Shown one piece after another: positions 36,076-51,636 of a stretch of DNA of 64,000 bases. The notes beneath the pieces were generated by a model, which saw nothing but the letters and a program-made list of their open reading frames with translations, had not been told where the DNA came from and searched no databases. The DNA comes from Neodontobutis hainanensis (Eukaryota; Chordata; Actinopteri; Gobiiformes; Odontobutidae). Positions within the stretch are counted from its first letter, which is position 1; each line of letters begins with the position of its first letter. A program made the position numbers and the translations under genes. The stretch is from positions 6,588,001 to 6,652,000 of the forward strand of contig JALDNG010000020.1 of the NCBI GenBank assembly GCA_024349245.1, written 5' to 3'.

Positions 36076-36469
36076 CCTTCTGCACATATATCCACCATGA
36101 TATTACTTTGTGTTTAAGTGACTGTAACTTCTCTTTCTTTTAAGTAAGTAGCTGTACTCATATATAACTATATGGTTTAGGCTTTTACAACCCTCTGTTT
36201 ATTCAAAGCATCTGGTATTTTTTAATTATTGGCCCTTCGTGGCCTGATACCTTGAGCCAAATGTTGCTGAATGTTGATTGGTCTGGGGTTTTTAGTCATA
36301 TATCTCATTGGCTAAAGCTGGTCAGATTCTGTGGAATGGCACTAAGTGCGCAGCCACCAGTCAGACAGCACAGATTAGAGGGCAACTCAAACAGGGTTTG
36401 ATATCAAAATGGATTATGTTCTCAGGCACCCATTTGATTTTCTGAAAGGGAGCCTATAAGGACAAATGT

Positions 36470-36922
36470 TTGGGTTTAGTCAAAATGGCTGAGGCTAAAT
36501 CAGTTTCCAGGTCAGATGATCATCTACAGAACATCTGTCTGATCTGCTTGAAGCTTGTCTGTTGTCCAGTAATCCCAATAACTTCAGTATCTGTGGTCCC
36601 CGATAGCAGTTACTTGCATAATGAATTTTCAATTTCAATCTGTTTATTCCTTACTGATGTCAAATGGGGATTAAGAAGGACCGTGGACCTATCTGAATGT
36701 GTGTGTTTAGAGCTATGGTCTAATGACAAAATCTGTTTAATCTTCCAAAACAAACTTAACTCTAATCTGTTTCAAGACCCCATGGACTTTTTGGCATTAG
36801 CCAATAACACACGTTTTCTTCTTCTTCCTGCTGCAATCAAAATACTTATTCATTATATAATAGGACAAGTATATATTATACCAATTGAAGAAACATTAGG
36901 CCAGTTTGCACAAGTTGAATAG
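36470..36922 (+). other. Open frame of 150 codons, doubtful
   Basis: An uninterrupted + frame lies in what would be an intron of the minus-strand LBH-like gene. It includes KWGLRRTVDLSECVCLELW and resembles no family I know. No splice, promoter or composition signal makes it a convincing gene. Listed only to account for the stretch. Confidence 0.12.
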
Positions 36923-37553
36923 GGGTCAAAGTGTCCATGGCTAAATGGGATCAGGTTGCTGAGGTTGCTGTCTTTTCTGACTAAAGAATGCTTTTTGCTC
37001 AGTTTCCAATATTATGCTGACCACAACTGTGTGGCACAAAGCTGGTGTACAATGCGTGTGGAAACTTCCTGTTGCTATTATGAAAAAGCTTAACCTCTAT
37101 GCAATCCCTGTCATTGGCTGACTCCAAATATCTGCATGTTCATCTTAGTCAACAATCACTGGAATCTCTCAGCATGAAACAGCCTTGAAGAAAAAAGCAA
37201 TCAAACCATGTGAGCCCAGATAAGATAATAAAGTGGAAACTTTATACAAAACCTGCAGCATCTGTCGCAACACCTATACTTTAACAGTATATTTAATCAG
37301 CTATAATGAATTTTTTACTCATTTATTCCACTTCATCAGAGTAAAGCAAAACAATTTTCAATACTATTTCCTCAAAATTAACTTCCTAATTTTGAGCAAA
37401 CAGTAGATTATATTATTCTACAATCATCTCTTACTACATACAATTTCAGATTTTGGTTTCATTTCCCTTTGTAAACTTCACTTATTTTTTTGTCAATGTA
37501 GAGGACCATTTATCTGAAAAAACAAACAGACATGCTGCAGTCTATTGTCTTAC

Positions 37554-38061
37554 CCCTCATTTGAAGTCAGCAAGACCACTTCCCCATCCTGGCATAGGTC
37601 CACTGTGGTAAATCTGGACTCTCCCACGATGGGCACAAGTGGCACCAGAGGAGGCTCAGGAGGAGACGGGCAGCTCCCACAGCATTCCTCCTCCACCTCA
37701 GTGAGGTGTTTGGCCTCCAGGGCAAAGCTGGTATAGAGGGGTGTGGACCCCTCAAAAGCCCAAGGAGTTCAGCAAATGAAAATTAACTTTAGGTAGGCCT
37801 TTGTTTCCCTTCAGTAGCAGTGGTCTTATACTTGTTGATCAGTTTTTTTTATTCAAACCTAAAGTTAGAATGCACTACCTTGTATTCCACTTCCTTTGAC
37901 ATGTCTGTGAATATCCCTCCCTGTCCCAGCCCACCCCACTGGCAGGCTTTGGAGAGGAGCGGGATTAGTGTCTCTTTCGATTACAGTGGCAGGATGGGTG
38001 ACGTCAGTGAGGCTTGACCATCCTCTCTGATGAGCTGGTACACTGTGGTGCTGGTACATCT
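37554..38061 (-). CDS. Probable upstream exons of the LBH-like gene, one with an in-frame stop
   Basis: Two minus-strand exons look coding. 37554-37750 encodes GSTPLYTSFALEAKHLTEVE through VVLLTSNEG, with donor GTAAGA. 37879-38061 has acceptor TTTTTCCTTAG and donor GTAGTG, encodes RCTSTTVYQLIRED near its start and ends DMSKEVEYK. Phases fit: 37879-38061 ends in phase 0; 37554-37750 (197 nt) plus 36004-36079 (76 nt) is 273 nt, so the frame runs without a break into the LBH exon. The 5' exon has a TAA in frame at codon 27. Translation might begin at the later MSKEVEYK methionine, or the exon may have an internal acceptor, or the 5' part may be decaying. Family of this N-terminal part not recognised. 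Confidence 0.5.
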
Positions 38062-40491
38062 CTAAGGAAAAATACTACGGACACATTAAGGCCACATGAA
38101 CCTTCTGCTGATGTTCACTAGTAGAGAGGATGTATTATAACATTTGTATAAACACTAAAAAGATGCACCCTGTCCCTACTGTTTGACAAACATGTTGTTT
38201 TTTCCCCTTTTCCCAACTGTGCAGTTCACTCTATTAGTGGATTTAGATTTGGACGATGCATGGAATTAGCCAGGGGATCAAGGGCTCAGTGGTGGGGAGG
38301 GGGCAGATAAATATAGTGTATAACAGGCTGCAGATTGCTAAACAGACAAAGAACCACATCTAATCTGCTCTGTAGGATAAGTCACAAGGCTAAATATGGA
38401 GGACTCATGTAGGAAAGATGTCTGCTTTGTGCTTAAAGGGTTTGATTAGACCTAAAATTCACAGTTAAAAACTTACAAAAATGTAAATCCATAATTTATC
38501 AACAACATTATGAGGGTTTAAAATCTTGAAAATATACATGGTAATAAAATCACATGTAGATTATATACTGTATATACCTATATCTGATCCTGAATGCTGC
38601 ATGTATGTTTGTGTTGAATTAAAAAAGATTTATGTGCCTTTGCTTTGTATCTTTTCACCAGTTGACTGGAGCAGCAATTGCTTTTTGGTCATGTGGTCAG
38701 CTATGGAGTCACCAAACCTGGTAAAAGCAACCTTTTGTGTGTATGGTAGTTAAGATTGGTGGTTTGAGGGTGTTTTAGTGCGTCACATGTGTCCAATAGC
38801 TTCTTATATTAAGTCTATTGGATTAATAAACAGAGCCAGAATTGCATTATACTGTAGATATACTGTACATTGTGTCAAAATAGTATTGAATTTGTAAAGT
38901 TTGATTCAGAAAGAATGTATGTGCAAATTGTAGGTTGTTTTTATAGGAAATAAATATATAAATAAATTGTAAGTCTCTGTTGTGGTAATTTTTTTTATGT
39001 GCAGTGAGGAATGCTGCCTCCATGACCGCATTACATGCAGAAACATTAAACACTGAAGATTTGCATTTACTGTGGTTCTGGCCTCAGTAAAAGCATGTAG
39101 GTATCATTTGTGTTGGTCATTAAAAAGACAAAATGCAAATCACAAGGGCAAAAATAAACAAACATTCTTTTGATTATTTTAGCAACAATTCACATTCAGT
39201 TTGTATGTGTTTTGAGGTCTTAAATTGCAAGATATATGCAACATCACTTTTTCTGAACACCACAAAAGGCCTCAAATAATCACTCCTGCAATTACTCAAG
39301 ACACTACAATGACACAACCCACCACAGACCAGTTAGTTACAGCAACAACTGCCTTTTGTCAGATGAGGACTAAAGGAAATTCTTGTCTCAAAGCAGGATT
39401 TTAAGGTTCTGAAGAATGAATGAATATCCTTAAAAACTAACTACAAACAAAGTATATGCACTGGTTTACTAAGAGTCTTCAGCCTTCCAAAGCTATATGT
39501 CATCATCTGTTTGAGAACTTGTTCAAAACTGAACTGATTATACATAATTGTTTAAACCTTGTGCCTGTGTCTGTAGATATTTCTCAAGTCTTAAGCATTC
39601 TTCTGCAGGCCTAGTACCGGCATTGAAAAGTTGTGTTAATTTTGTATAAAAGTGATATGTAAGTCTTTCTAATCTATAAAAAGTCAAAGTTAAAATTGCT
39701 TTTGTTTACAACATAAATTCCTTTAAATAAAAAACAAGTTAATTAAGTTAGTTAGTTAAGTTAATAAACTGCAAATTACTACTACTACTGATACAGAATT
39801 TTATGCATTTACATTTTAACAAAATTTCAAAACTTCCATACAAGGGCAGTCTTGACTTAGCGATAGTTTGGTGAAAATGGTACAAACAATGGTAAAACAA
39901 GGGTCTTTACCTGCCCCATTAATGGTGTCTACTACTTTTCTGTGACTGCATCAATCTATGGATGTGGACAATGTGCTATATACAAGAATAGAGAGAAAGT
40001 AGTGTCTCTATATATACTAGTTTAGGTACTGAAAGATGCACCCAAGTGGCCTCCATGAGCAGTGTGATCAAGCTCTCTAAAAAAAAAAGAGGTTTGGATA
40101 GAAATTTGTGGTAATGGCAAAAACAATATATTTGCAACTGAAGATAATTATACGGTCTACACTGGGTTTCATTTAGGTTTAAAGTTCAGACACAGGATTT
40201 TCTTCCTGTGTCTTTTTTTCCCAACCGCTTGCAATTTACATTAAAGTACATTCTTCAGTACAATAATTAAATTGTTATCCATTTCACGTGTGCCAAAAAA
40301 ATTTAAATAAAATAAGTTATGTGATCAAATAAAATAGAAGTTTTGTCATCCAACACCAAGGGGTCGCTCTCACAAGAAGCAGCTAGAATGCACGCATGCG
40401 CAGTTGGTATGTTTTCAAACCGGTAGACGCAAAGGCACTGAAGTCATATTTTTATAGTATTGTGAGATAACTTCTTCAAACAGTACTTTCA
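38062..40491. other. Intergenic region before polr2i
   Basis: AT-rich sequence without a supported gene. The last 150 bases are GC-richer and form the polr2i promoter. A short exon-like piece at about 38658-38718 has splice-like edges but no recognisable protein. Confidence 0.5.
40392..40404. promoter_or_regulatory. NRF1-like site in the polr2i promoter
   Basis: CACGCATGCGCAG contains the GCATGCGCA core bound by NRF1, common in promoters of housekeeping genes. It lies about 90 bases before the polr2i start codon. Identified by consensus only. Confidence 0.6.
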
Positions 40492-43321
<2,830 letters not shown>

Positions 43322-43933
43322 AGCCAGTGGAGTCATATATTGCCCTTTTTAAAAAATAGTAACATCCAATAACCATGATGGCTATTAATAGTTTTTTTTA
43401 GCAGTTGTAATTGTGAACTGTGTTTTGTTAAATTAAAACAATTGTTTTCAAGTCTGTTTCAAGTGTGTTTTTATGTGATCATTTATAATTGCCTTCTCCA
43501 AAAATATGGGTTAATATTCCTAATCATGGCAATGCTACATCCTCTAATGTTAATTTTAGGCCTACTTGATTATGTAACAGAAACAGTTGCTTCCTTTTCA
43601 AACTTCCTTGTCATTAAACCCTCATTTGATGCAGTAATGACTGCTCTGCTGGGAAAAAAACTCCAGTGTTTCTGTGAATTTGAAGAATGTTGACTGTGTT
43701 CTTATGACTTTGTTTTTTTCTTGTGTATATTCCAAAGACCTGTTGAGCAACGTTGGGCACTAATATGTGGGCGTGATCAACTGATTAAAAACTTGTGTGG
43801 TTTTGAAAGGACATGCCCACACACTTCCATTAAGTCCATAGAAAATGTACTTTCCTAGACCACTCCTCCTAAATCAACATTTACAAGTTATGTTCAGTCA
43901 GCTGCCAGTCAGTTGTCAGCTGTCTTCAAAGTC
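43322..43933. other. polr2i 3' UTR and pglyrp promoter region
   Basis: About 600 bases between two genes on the same strand. The short frame at 43442-43693 has no recognised homology. The GC content rises slightly after 43740. No defined element identified. Confidence 0.45.
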
Positions 43934-44729
43934 ATGGCAGGTAGGACAGAACAGTTTATTTTTGTGATTCTTTTTTAATACTTTATATTTTAATATTAAT
44001 TTTAATTGTATTTATACTGAATTTCAGTGAATGTTGTTTCCCGCAAACAGTGGGGAGCACTTGCACCCCTTCACAAAGACCATTTAAAAGCCCCTGCAAA
44101 GAGTGTAGTTATTCACCACACGGCCATGAGAAACTGCAAAAGTCAAATTGAGAGCATATACGAACTTGAAACCATCCAAAGACTGCATATGCAGAACCGA
44201 CACTTTGATGACATTGGATACAAGTGAGTAACCCTTTTAGGTGGTATGCACTTTTTACAATCACAATTAGTTGCAGACATCCATTTACACTTGAAATCAA
44301 TATATTAACATTTGCTGGTTTTGGCTTTTCACTTTCCAATGTATATTTTCCAGTTTTTTAGTTGGAGAGGATGGCACTTTGTACGAGGGCCGAGGATGGG
44401 GTGTGGTGGGGGCACATGCCAAGGGAAACAATGATGACTCATTAGGGATTGCTTTCATGGGAAATTTTAATAGTAAGCACATTTAATTATTTGTTTGGTG
44501 ACAAAATGAACAAAACTGTTCTACATTATTAATAATTTTATGTTTTTATTAAGATGATACCCCAAGCTCAGAGGCACTAGCTTCAGTCAAACGTCTGCTC
44601 AAGTCTGGAATCTCCCAGGGATTTCTACTTCCTGAATTTCTCTTGCTCGGGCACAAAGATGTGGGAAGTACAGAATGTCCAGGAGCCAAACTGTATGCTG
44701 CTCTGCCACAACTGAAGCCAACCAAATAG
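43934..44729 (+). CDS. pglyrp5: Short peptidoglycan recognition protein, amidase type (pglyrp5-like)
   Basis: PGRPs bind bacterial peptidoglycan; amidase types cut the bond between muramic acid and L-alanine. Exons 43934-43940, 44028-44223, 44354-44472, 44554-44729 give 165 residues in frame, about one PGRP domain. Visible: VSRKQWGA at the start of the domain, VIHHTAM with the first zinc histidine, [20 protein letters not shown] and [13 protein letters not shown]. Next are LGIAFMGNF and [12 protein letters not shown] with the second zinc histidine and the zinc cysteine. All residues needed for amidase activity seem present. No signal peptide is visible: the protein starts [11 protein letters not shown], as in the short fish PGRP5/SC type, so a cytoplasmic or unconventionally released protein is inferred. 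Confidence 0.92.
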
Positions 44730-46879
44730 ACTCTGAAAAATGGACGGTATAATATAATAATAGAATACACTGGATCTAGTTCTCACCCTGTCACTGTGTT
44801 TTCCCTACACCAGAGGGTGCTCAAACATTGGTTTTATTGGTAAGTTTATTTGGGGTATTCTCTTCTGACTGATAAACTTATTACTAATTATTTTAGTACT
44901 TTAAATAAATTTAATTCAGCTATATTTATTCGTTTTTTTTTATTTAAGATTTAATTTAGTTTAGAAAGTTTAATGTGCGGTACAGAGTATCTAGCAAATT
45001 TTGTTCTTAGCTGGGCTTTCACAAAAAGACAGACTTTAAATAATCAGTGCGTAAAAGATACACTACACTAAATACAATAATATGCATCCAATCCTGTCCC
45101 TAGTTGGACTTTAGATAAGATATGTCACACAATGTACAATAAAGATACATCTCATTGCACATTAGATTAGATTAGATTATTTATTGTCATTACACATGTA
45201 ATGAGTACAAGGTAACAAAATGCAGTTCAGCATCTAATCAGAAGTGCAAAAAGCACCAAGTGCAGAATAATCAGTATAAACAGTCTATACAATAAATATA
45301 AGTACTATATAGACATGACTATGTACATCACAGGCGGAGATTTACAGTTAGACTGTACAATATGTACATTATTATCACAATTAAAAATAGGTATTGATTA
45401 CATAGTCTCTATTATAATATAAACTATATAATAGTTTTGTTTTCTTCTTGTACATGGCATTAAAAGGCCTCAAATTTTGAACAACACAACTTTAGATTGA
45501 GAAAAAAAGATCCAATAGGAACTACAAGTGTTGAGACAACAATGCCTGCTTTATGTACAACACGAAATATTCCCAACAAGCCCTCACTTGTACAGCAAAG
45601 CAATTAAAGAGGGACAGCCATGTCAAAATGAACAAGAGATTGTGTAAAGGCAGCATAATACCATGTTGACATATCAGCTGAAGTCTGATAGTTTAAAGCA
45701 TAAACTGTGACAAACATACAACACGCATATAAAACCATTTTCAAACCATATATAGTCAATATCAGCACACATTGCACTAGCATCTGTTTTAATGTTCGCT
45801 AATCTTCAGGAGGGTACCCGTTCACATAACAGCGTGTTCCCAGTTCATGACTGTTCTGTGATATTTTCTGTCTTTGCTTAAGAGAACTGTGCCACTTAAT
45901 TTTGTCATAAATTTAAAAAAGCATAAATAGTTTGACACATTTTCTGATTCCTTTTTTGCACACATCACTGCTAAACCAGTCTGACTCAAAGATTCTGACA
46001 CATATGAGCAATATATTACCAGGTTTATGTATATCATGCATACATATTTAAAGAATGGAAATTATGTATATAAAATCCTCCCATCAACACATTATTGCAC
46101 TCTGAAAACAGTGTCAACTTTAATAAAAATAAAACATTTAATGTTTGTATTGAATTTCTCTTTTATTATTATTATTATTATTACACTTATTCATAAGGGT
46201 ATAAATATATAATAAGTGTTCAATTTTTATTGACAAATTCCCTACACGTGATTCTCCTTAAATCTGTTTTGTGATTTAGATGGGAAATATAGCCTATACA
46301 TATTGTCTCCTTTCAATTCAACAATATTGTAAGTATAGAATACAAAATATTGTTTTTTTTTTTACCCCTGTTGTTGGTGATTATGCGCTTTCTTTTGACT
46401 TGATGAAGATGGCGTCAACAAAAGAAGGTGCGCCAATGGTGAGGCCAATTGGAGGACAAGGCGGGTGTTTGAAGGTTAGATTTCATGAGTCGCGGAAGTG
46501 TTAGGCTATAACAGCGCCAAAGAGTTCACGGATCAGTCACACAGACTGACAGCATCTTACTTCATCGCTGGTAAAGTGGATCCTCGGGCGCACCGCCTGT
46601 TTGAGTAAGATTATATTAATTAAAAATAGTTGTTAACTTTTATTTAAGGTCCAAATGTAATGTTTTAACACACAAATAACCCTTGTACAGCAGAACAATA
46701 AATTTACGCACTACTTTCTACAGGCAACGACTTGATCTGCTGTGACTGCGTAAAGTGTCCACTCAGTGCGTCTCTGGATGCGCATCGCTGAGGACCAGTG
46801 CGCCTTTTGTGACTACAAGTGATGCGCTCACAAGTGGACTCCTTGTAGTGCTTTCAAGTGCTTTTGGATATATTCAACA
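44730..46879. other. Intergenic region and foxg 5' UTR
   Basis: AT-rich DNA. About 45165-45420 looks like a dispersed teleost repeat (TTAGATTAGATTAGATTATT, then TTATTGTCATTACACATGTA); its class is uncertain. From about 46420 the sequence becomes GC-richer, forming the FoxG promoter. A possible 5' UTR intron runs 46605-46723 (GTAAGA donor, TTTCTACAG acceptor). Confidence 0.5.
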
Positions 46880-48064
46880 ATGGAAAATATAAAAAATTCA
46901 GATGGATTTTTCCACAAGTCATCTTTCAGCATCAGCAATCTTTTATGGAGTCGCGAGGACATAATGGGTAACCGGGATGGACCCCTTCCTCCGTCTCCAA
47001 AAGCGCGCTCTGTGCGCACAGAGAAGCCAATTTCAGTGGAGAACTTTGACAGAAAAAAACATGAGCCATCACAACTGTGTAAGGCGCAAAACAAAAATAT
47101 GTCTGCACATAACAAACAACCGGGGGCCCAGGAGGATTCAAAGACAGGCATAAAAGAGGAAAGTGCCAAAAGCGAGAAACCACCATTCAGTTATAACGCA
47201 CTCATTATGATGGCCATCCGTCAAAGCCCCGCCAGAAGACTCACGCTGAACGGCATCTACGAGTTTATCATGGACAACTTCCCATACTACCGACAAAACA
47301 GACAGGGCTGGCAGAACTCCATCAGGCACAATCTTAGTCTGAACAAGTGCTTTGTAAAAGTGCCGCGGCACTATGACGACCCGGGGAAAGGCAACTACTG
47401 GATGCTGGACCCCTGCAGTGAGGACGTCTTCATCGGGGGCACATCTGGGAAGCTCCGCCGCAGGACCACAGCTGGATCCAGGGCAAAGTTGGCTTTAAAA
47501 AAAGGAGGGAGTCGCCTGCTGACATCCAACACAACCAGCATGACACTGGCCGCAGCCGGGTCCTTCTACTGGCCCGTGTCGCCGTTTCTGCCACTCCAAA
47601 CTCCGGTGCGTACGCACATTGGCACGGGAACGTATCTGAACGCGCACCCTAGCTTTTCCAACCATGCCACGTCAGTAGTTTCACAACGATCCAGGCTAAG
47701 TAGCCCAGACGCGGAGCGTTTCGTGCAGACGCACCAGGAGATGTCATACATTGGAGTAAGCTGCGCACAAGCCCGGCGACAACAGATCGGCGGCTCATGC
47801 ACTACTTTCTCAACAGCCATTCCCGCGTGCACCCTGCCCCTGCCCGATCCCTGCTCATTTAATATGATCTCTGGACAAGCCAGTTATTTTTACTCACACC
47901 AAATACCGTTCAGGCCCAGTCCAGCGCAGGAGAGGGCCGTCCCATCCAAAACTTCCCCGGGACACTTTTTTCCCAAAGGTCTCTCGGAGCTCGGGGGATG
48001 CTGCAGTGACTTTCAAAATTATTGTCCTCAAGTCAGCCCTTCATCCTGGAATATAGAGAAATAG
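46880..48064 (+). CDS. FoxG-class forkhead transcription factor
   Basis: FOXG1 is a telencephalic repressor; teleosts carry several foxg1 paralogues. Single exon of 394 residues. An eh1-like Groucho-binding motif, FSISNLL, is at residues 16-22, as in the N-terminus of FOXG1. The forkhead domain spans about 99-190: [55 protein letters not shown] and DDVFIGG-type [16 protein letters not shown], a FoxG pattern. The C-terminus SWNIEK and the short N-terminus, which lacks the His/Pro repeats of mammalian FOXG1, point to foxg1c or foxg1d rather than foxg1a. The intact frame and CpG-rich coding part argue for an active gene. Exact paralogue undecided, so no symbol. Confidence 0.92.
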   Translation: MENIKNSDGFFHKSSFSISNLLWSREDIMGNRDGPLPPSPKARSVRTEKPISVENFDRKKHEPSQLCKAQNKNMSAHNKQPGAQEDSKTGIKEESAKSEKPPFSYNALIMMAIRQSPARRLTLNGIYEFIMDNFPYYRQNRQGWQNSIRHNLSLNKCFVKVPRHYDDPGKGNYWMLDPCSEDVFIGGTSGKLRRRTTAGSRAKLALKKGGSRLLTSNTTSMTLAAAGSFYWPVSPFLPLQTPVRTHIGTGTYLNAHPSFSNHATSVVSQRSRLSSPDAERFVQTHQEMSYIGVSCAQARRQQIGGSCTTFSTAIPACTLPLPDPCSFNMISGQASYFYSHQIPFRPSPAQERAVPSKTSPGHFFPKGLSELGGCCSDFQNYCPQVSPSSWNIEK

Positions 48065-50407
48065 GGCTAAATTAGCTGCAGGACACAGCAAAAATGGAAG
48101 GAAATCAGGCTGAACAATTTGAGGTGTTTCTCATGTTATTCTATTAGAATTAGGCTGTAGCTTGAGTGAAAATATTAGCCCAATTATGTATGATTTTTGC
48201 CATAAGTAAAACTTTATTAATGTCAGTTGTGTAATTTGGCACACAATTCAATATTCGAAGAAAAATGTAATGTAAATATTACACACATTGACATTGTTTA
48301 GTATAATTTTAAGGACAAACGTTAATAGGCTACATTTATAATTTTATTGAAAATATCTTGGGATGTTGAAATAGGTTTAGTCTAATTAAATATTCACTTT
48401 TCAGAAACCTTGTCTATTATGCTATTTTCCTAGGTGTAGCCTAATACTTGTCTGTTGAAACTGTGATGTTTCCCCGCATGTGGATGTTTTAGGTTTCAAG
48501 CCAATGAAGTAATAAAATAAATGATAAATAAACAATAAGTGGTTATGAGTCTCACCTTTCCAACCCTGCTGTTCGTACTTGTATTTGTAGATTCGATATA
48601 CAGTAATTGTTAATAATGATGGGCTTTAGGCAGAATATAAAAAACTTAACACAGATCTGTTTTGGTGTGAAATATATTAAAAAAAAAGGTTCTTGGTGTT
48701 GATTTATATTAGCAATGTTCTATCTGTATAATAGTCATTTATGTAATCAAACAACAGGCTGCTGCATTTTTAATTGTGTTTTTATTAAGTCCCTCTTTGT
48801 TAACCGTTCTCATTTGCCTGCATGTACCATTTACCTATTCTTTATGAAGCCCACAGTGAGATTTAATGTAGTTGATAGCTAATAATTTTCCAGTTTGCAT
48901 GTGCAGACGTTTTCATGAAGTTAATGTGCAGATGTCTCCATATGCTTGTGAACATTTCAAATCAATGGTCTCTTTTGTTTTTTTGCTGCCTATGTTCAAC
49001 TTTCCCTCACCTTTTGGCCCTCATGACATACAAGTTCATAAAAAATATGTATGAGGATACAGATTAGAACAGCTTCCTGTACAGCTGCCTCTAATAAAAC
49101 AATAGCTTCGTTATATATATAAAAAAAGTGCAGTCCATCACCTCAGTCACACACTCGTAGTTGCCTGTGGTTAAATCAGACTGGGCTGGATCAGGTATCT
49201 TACAGGACTGTTGGCAAACTCACTGTCTAGATAGCTAAGTAGATAATCATATTTTCAGTGCTGGCATGAGCAGTGTGCAAAGGGACAGAACTGTGAATCA
49301 ACAGGTCTGCTGGTAACTGATGTTTTACCCTGCAGGTATACTGGTAAGAGGATACTGTTGGCTGTCAGGCTACAATAAATAAAGCACATTACTTTGACAG
49401 CTCTGCTAATAAAATAACATTAAATCACACAGACTGTGTTTGTAGTTTGTTTTGGCAGTAGTCAAGACAAATATTATACGGCCACTTTTATGAAAAGTGG
49501 AATGATTTCAGACTTTTGAAGTGGACCAAAGATGTCTTTGCCGTGATGTGTCATTATATTTTGCCTATATGTAAATAGCTTTTTGTGTATGTTTTGAAAT
49601 AAATGAACAATCAGAAATAAATTAAAAAGTAATCTAAATGTGTTATAGTTGGTCTTAAAAATTCAGGGGAAAAAAATGAAAATATCTAGGCTACATTACT
49701 ACATGCACACAGAGTTGATCCACACTGAGCTCAATTTACAGCCCCACTTTGTTCTATACTTTAGATATAAGCTATAAAGCTCTGGAAATCAATCCTACAC
49801 ACTTGCTGCAACACACAGGCAGCTATTATATGCAGCAAGTGGCTTCCACAGGTAGATTTGCCACCCTTTGAAATCAGGTGGGTGGGTGTGCACCCCAAGG
49901 CGTCTGTCTGTCTCTTGCCAGAAAGCCAATCTCTCAAAGTCTCATTGCTGTTGTGTAGATAATGTAGCCTACTACATCCAAGCACACATACTTTCAAAAG
50001 GTGCATTTGCTAAAAGTCAAAACAAAGACTTACCTGTCTTTCTGAGTATGCGGTCACTGTGGCAACATTTAACTGGGATAATAATAATAGCCTACACATC
50101 ACACTGTCACACTTATGACTAATGAAGAAGACTGTCTTAAAAAACGTGATTACGAAAAATGGAAATATATAAACTTACGTACGTAATTTGGTTTTCTAAA
50201 ATAACAGCATAGCAACACATTTAGAGTAAAGAAGAATACAATACTTTCAAGCTATTAATCCGGAAATAAAAGTAAGCATTACTTATTCACCCGGAAGTAG
50301 TTTATCCACGCGAGCCAAGAAAAATCGTTGGCGAGACGAGCGAGGGAAGTCGTTGGAGACAGTTTTAAGTTGTTTGCCAGGTGTACTTTATTGCCAAAAC
50401 AAAAACA
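48065..50407. other. foxg 3' UTR, intergenic DNA and snrpd2 promoter
   Basis: AT-rich with no convincing open frames. AATAAA occurs at several places (for example near 48510), any of which may end the FoxG transcript. The last 120 bases are the snrpd2 promoter and 5' UTR. Confidence 0.5.
50291..50298 (+). promoter_or_regulatory. ETS-type site in the snrpd2 promoter
   Basis: CCGGAAGT, the core bound by ETS/GABP factors and typical of housekeeping promoters, lies 110 bases before the snrpd2 start. Consensus match only. Confidence 0.55.
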
Positions 50408-51636
50408 ATGTAAGTATTCTTGACGGTTAAGTGGATATAGTTTAAAATTTGATTAGATTAAGTCTAGTTGTGACTCGATGGCTTTAATTCGGCGTGTTTG
50501 CGCGCTGTTCTCGTTGTTAGCCAAAACCCTAGAATGAAAAGAGACATGCCGACTTCAAGTCCCGCATGGAGTTTGTTTTCTCGACGTTTGGAGAGACATT
50601 TAATTACACCCTTCTTTTCTAGGGTTAGATTTACGACAGTGTTAAACATTCAATGAAGCAAATAAATAACCTAGGTTTCAAGAGTGAACTCCCGAATCAA
50701 ACGCTAGTTAGCTTAATGCTATTAGCCTGTGGTTCAAAGTGTTTGGATATGAGAATGATTAGCAGTTTGGGAGTAAGCTTACTGTAATAATGATTACAAA
50801 TGATATCTTAGTGGTAGGTAGCTTGGTCGCAGAGGCTTAAGATGCGGAAATCTATGTCTTTTGTTGACGTGATACAGTCATTGCTATATAATATGGTAGC
50901 CATGGCAAGAATCACATTTGATATAAAACCATTTTTTTCAAGGTGATTTCAGATAATCAAGAAACCGTTTAACTTATTAATCTAATGGTTTAAAAATACT
51001 GTAAAATCGTTTTTTACTATAAAAGAGCCTCGTAGAATTTGCAAAATGTGTTTACTTTGTTCTTGCAAGTAAAACCAGCATCTTTATTATAAATATCTAC
51101 TCCATTCAAATATGTTTGTTTACATTGTTGTATAATTTGTAGGAGTCTGTTAACAAAGCCCAAGTCGGAGATGACTCCAGAAGAGTTGCAGAAACGAGAA
51201 GAGGAAGAGTTCAACACTGGTCCACTGTCTGTGCTCACACAGTCAGTTAAGAACAACACACAAGTCCTAATTAACTGCCGCAACAACAAGAAGCTGCTTG
51301 GAAGAGTCAAGGCCTTTGACAGGTACCTAGCTGCTCATCGCTTGCCTTTGACGTTCATCATTTATTTTTTCATGTTATAAGATAATATTATATTAATAGA
51401 CTGCAAAGTATAAAATATTGAATATATATTTTTAATGTTTCTAAAACCATTCTTTTGTCAGGCATTGCAACATGGTCTTGGAGAACGTGAAGGAGATGTG
51501 GACAGAAGTTCCTAAAAGTGGGAAGGGAAAGAAAAAGTCAAAGCCGGTGAATAAGGATCGCTACATTTCTAAGATGTTCCTCAGAGGAGACTCTGTCATT
51601 GTTGTGCTTAGAAATCCTCTGATCACTGGAAAATGA
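50408..51636 (+). CDS. snrpd2: Small nuclear ribonucleoprotein Sm D2
   Basis: SmD2 is one of seven Sm proteins that form the ring around U1, U2, U4 and U5 snRNAs. Exons 50408-50409 (AT), 51143-51322 and 51462-51636 encode a protein starting [17 protein letters not shown]. It is near identical to human SmD2, including [40 protein letters not shown] and [19 protein letters not shown], ending ITGK. The start codon is divided: AT at the end of exon 1 before GTAAGT, and G as the first base of exon 2. This was chosen because it restores the exact conserved N-terminus. AATAAA at 51864-51869 is the likely polyadenylation signal. Confidence 0.96.

Noticed and set aside
36470..36922. 150-codon plus-strand frame as a new gene
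   Set aside because: Lies in the inferred intron of the LBH-like gene, with codon use like the AT-rich background and no known domain. Kept only as a very low-confidence entry.
38658..38718. Exon-like piece (DWSSNCFLVMWSAMESPN) with AG and GT edges
   Set aside because: Isolated, no neighbouring exons with a matching frame on the plus strand, and no recognised protein.
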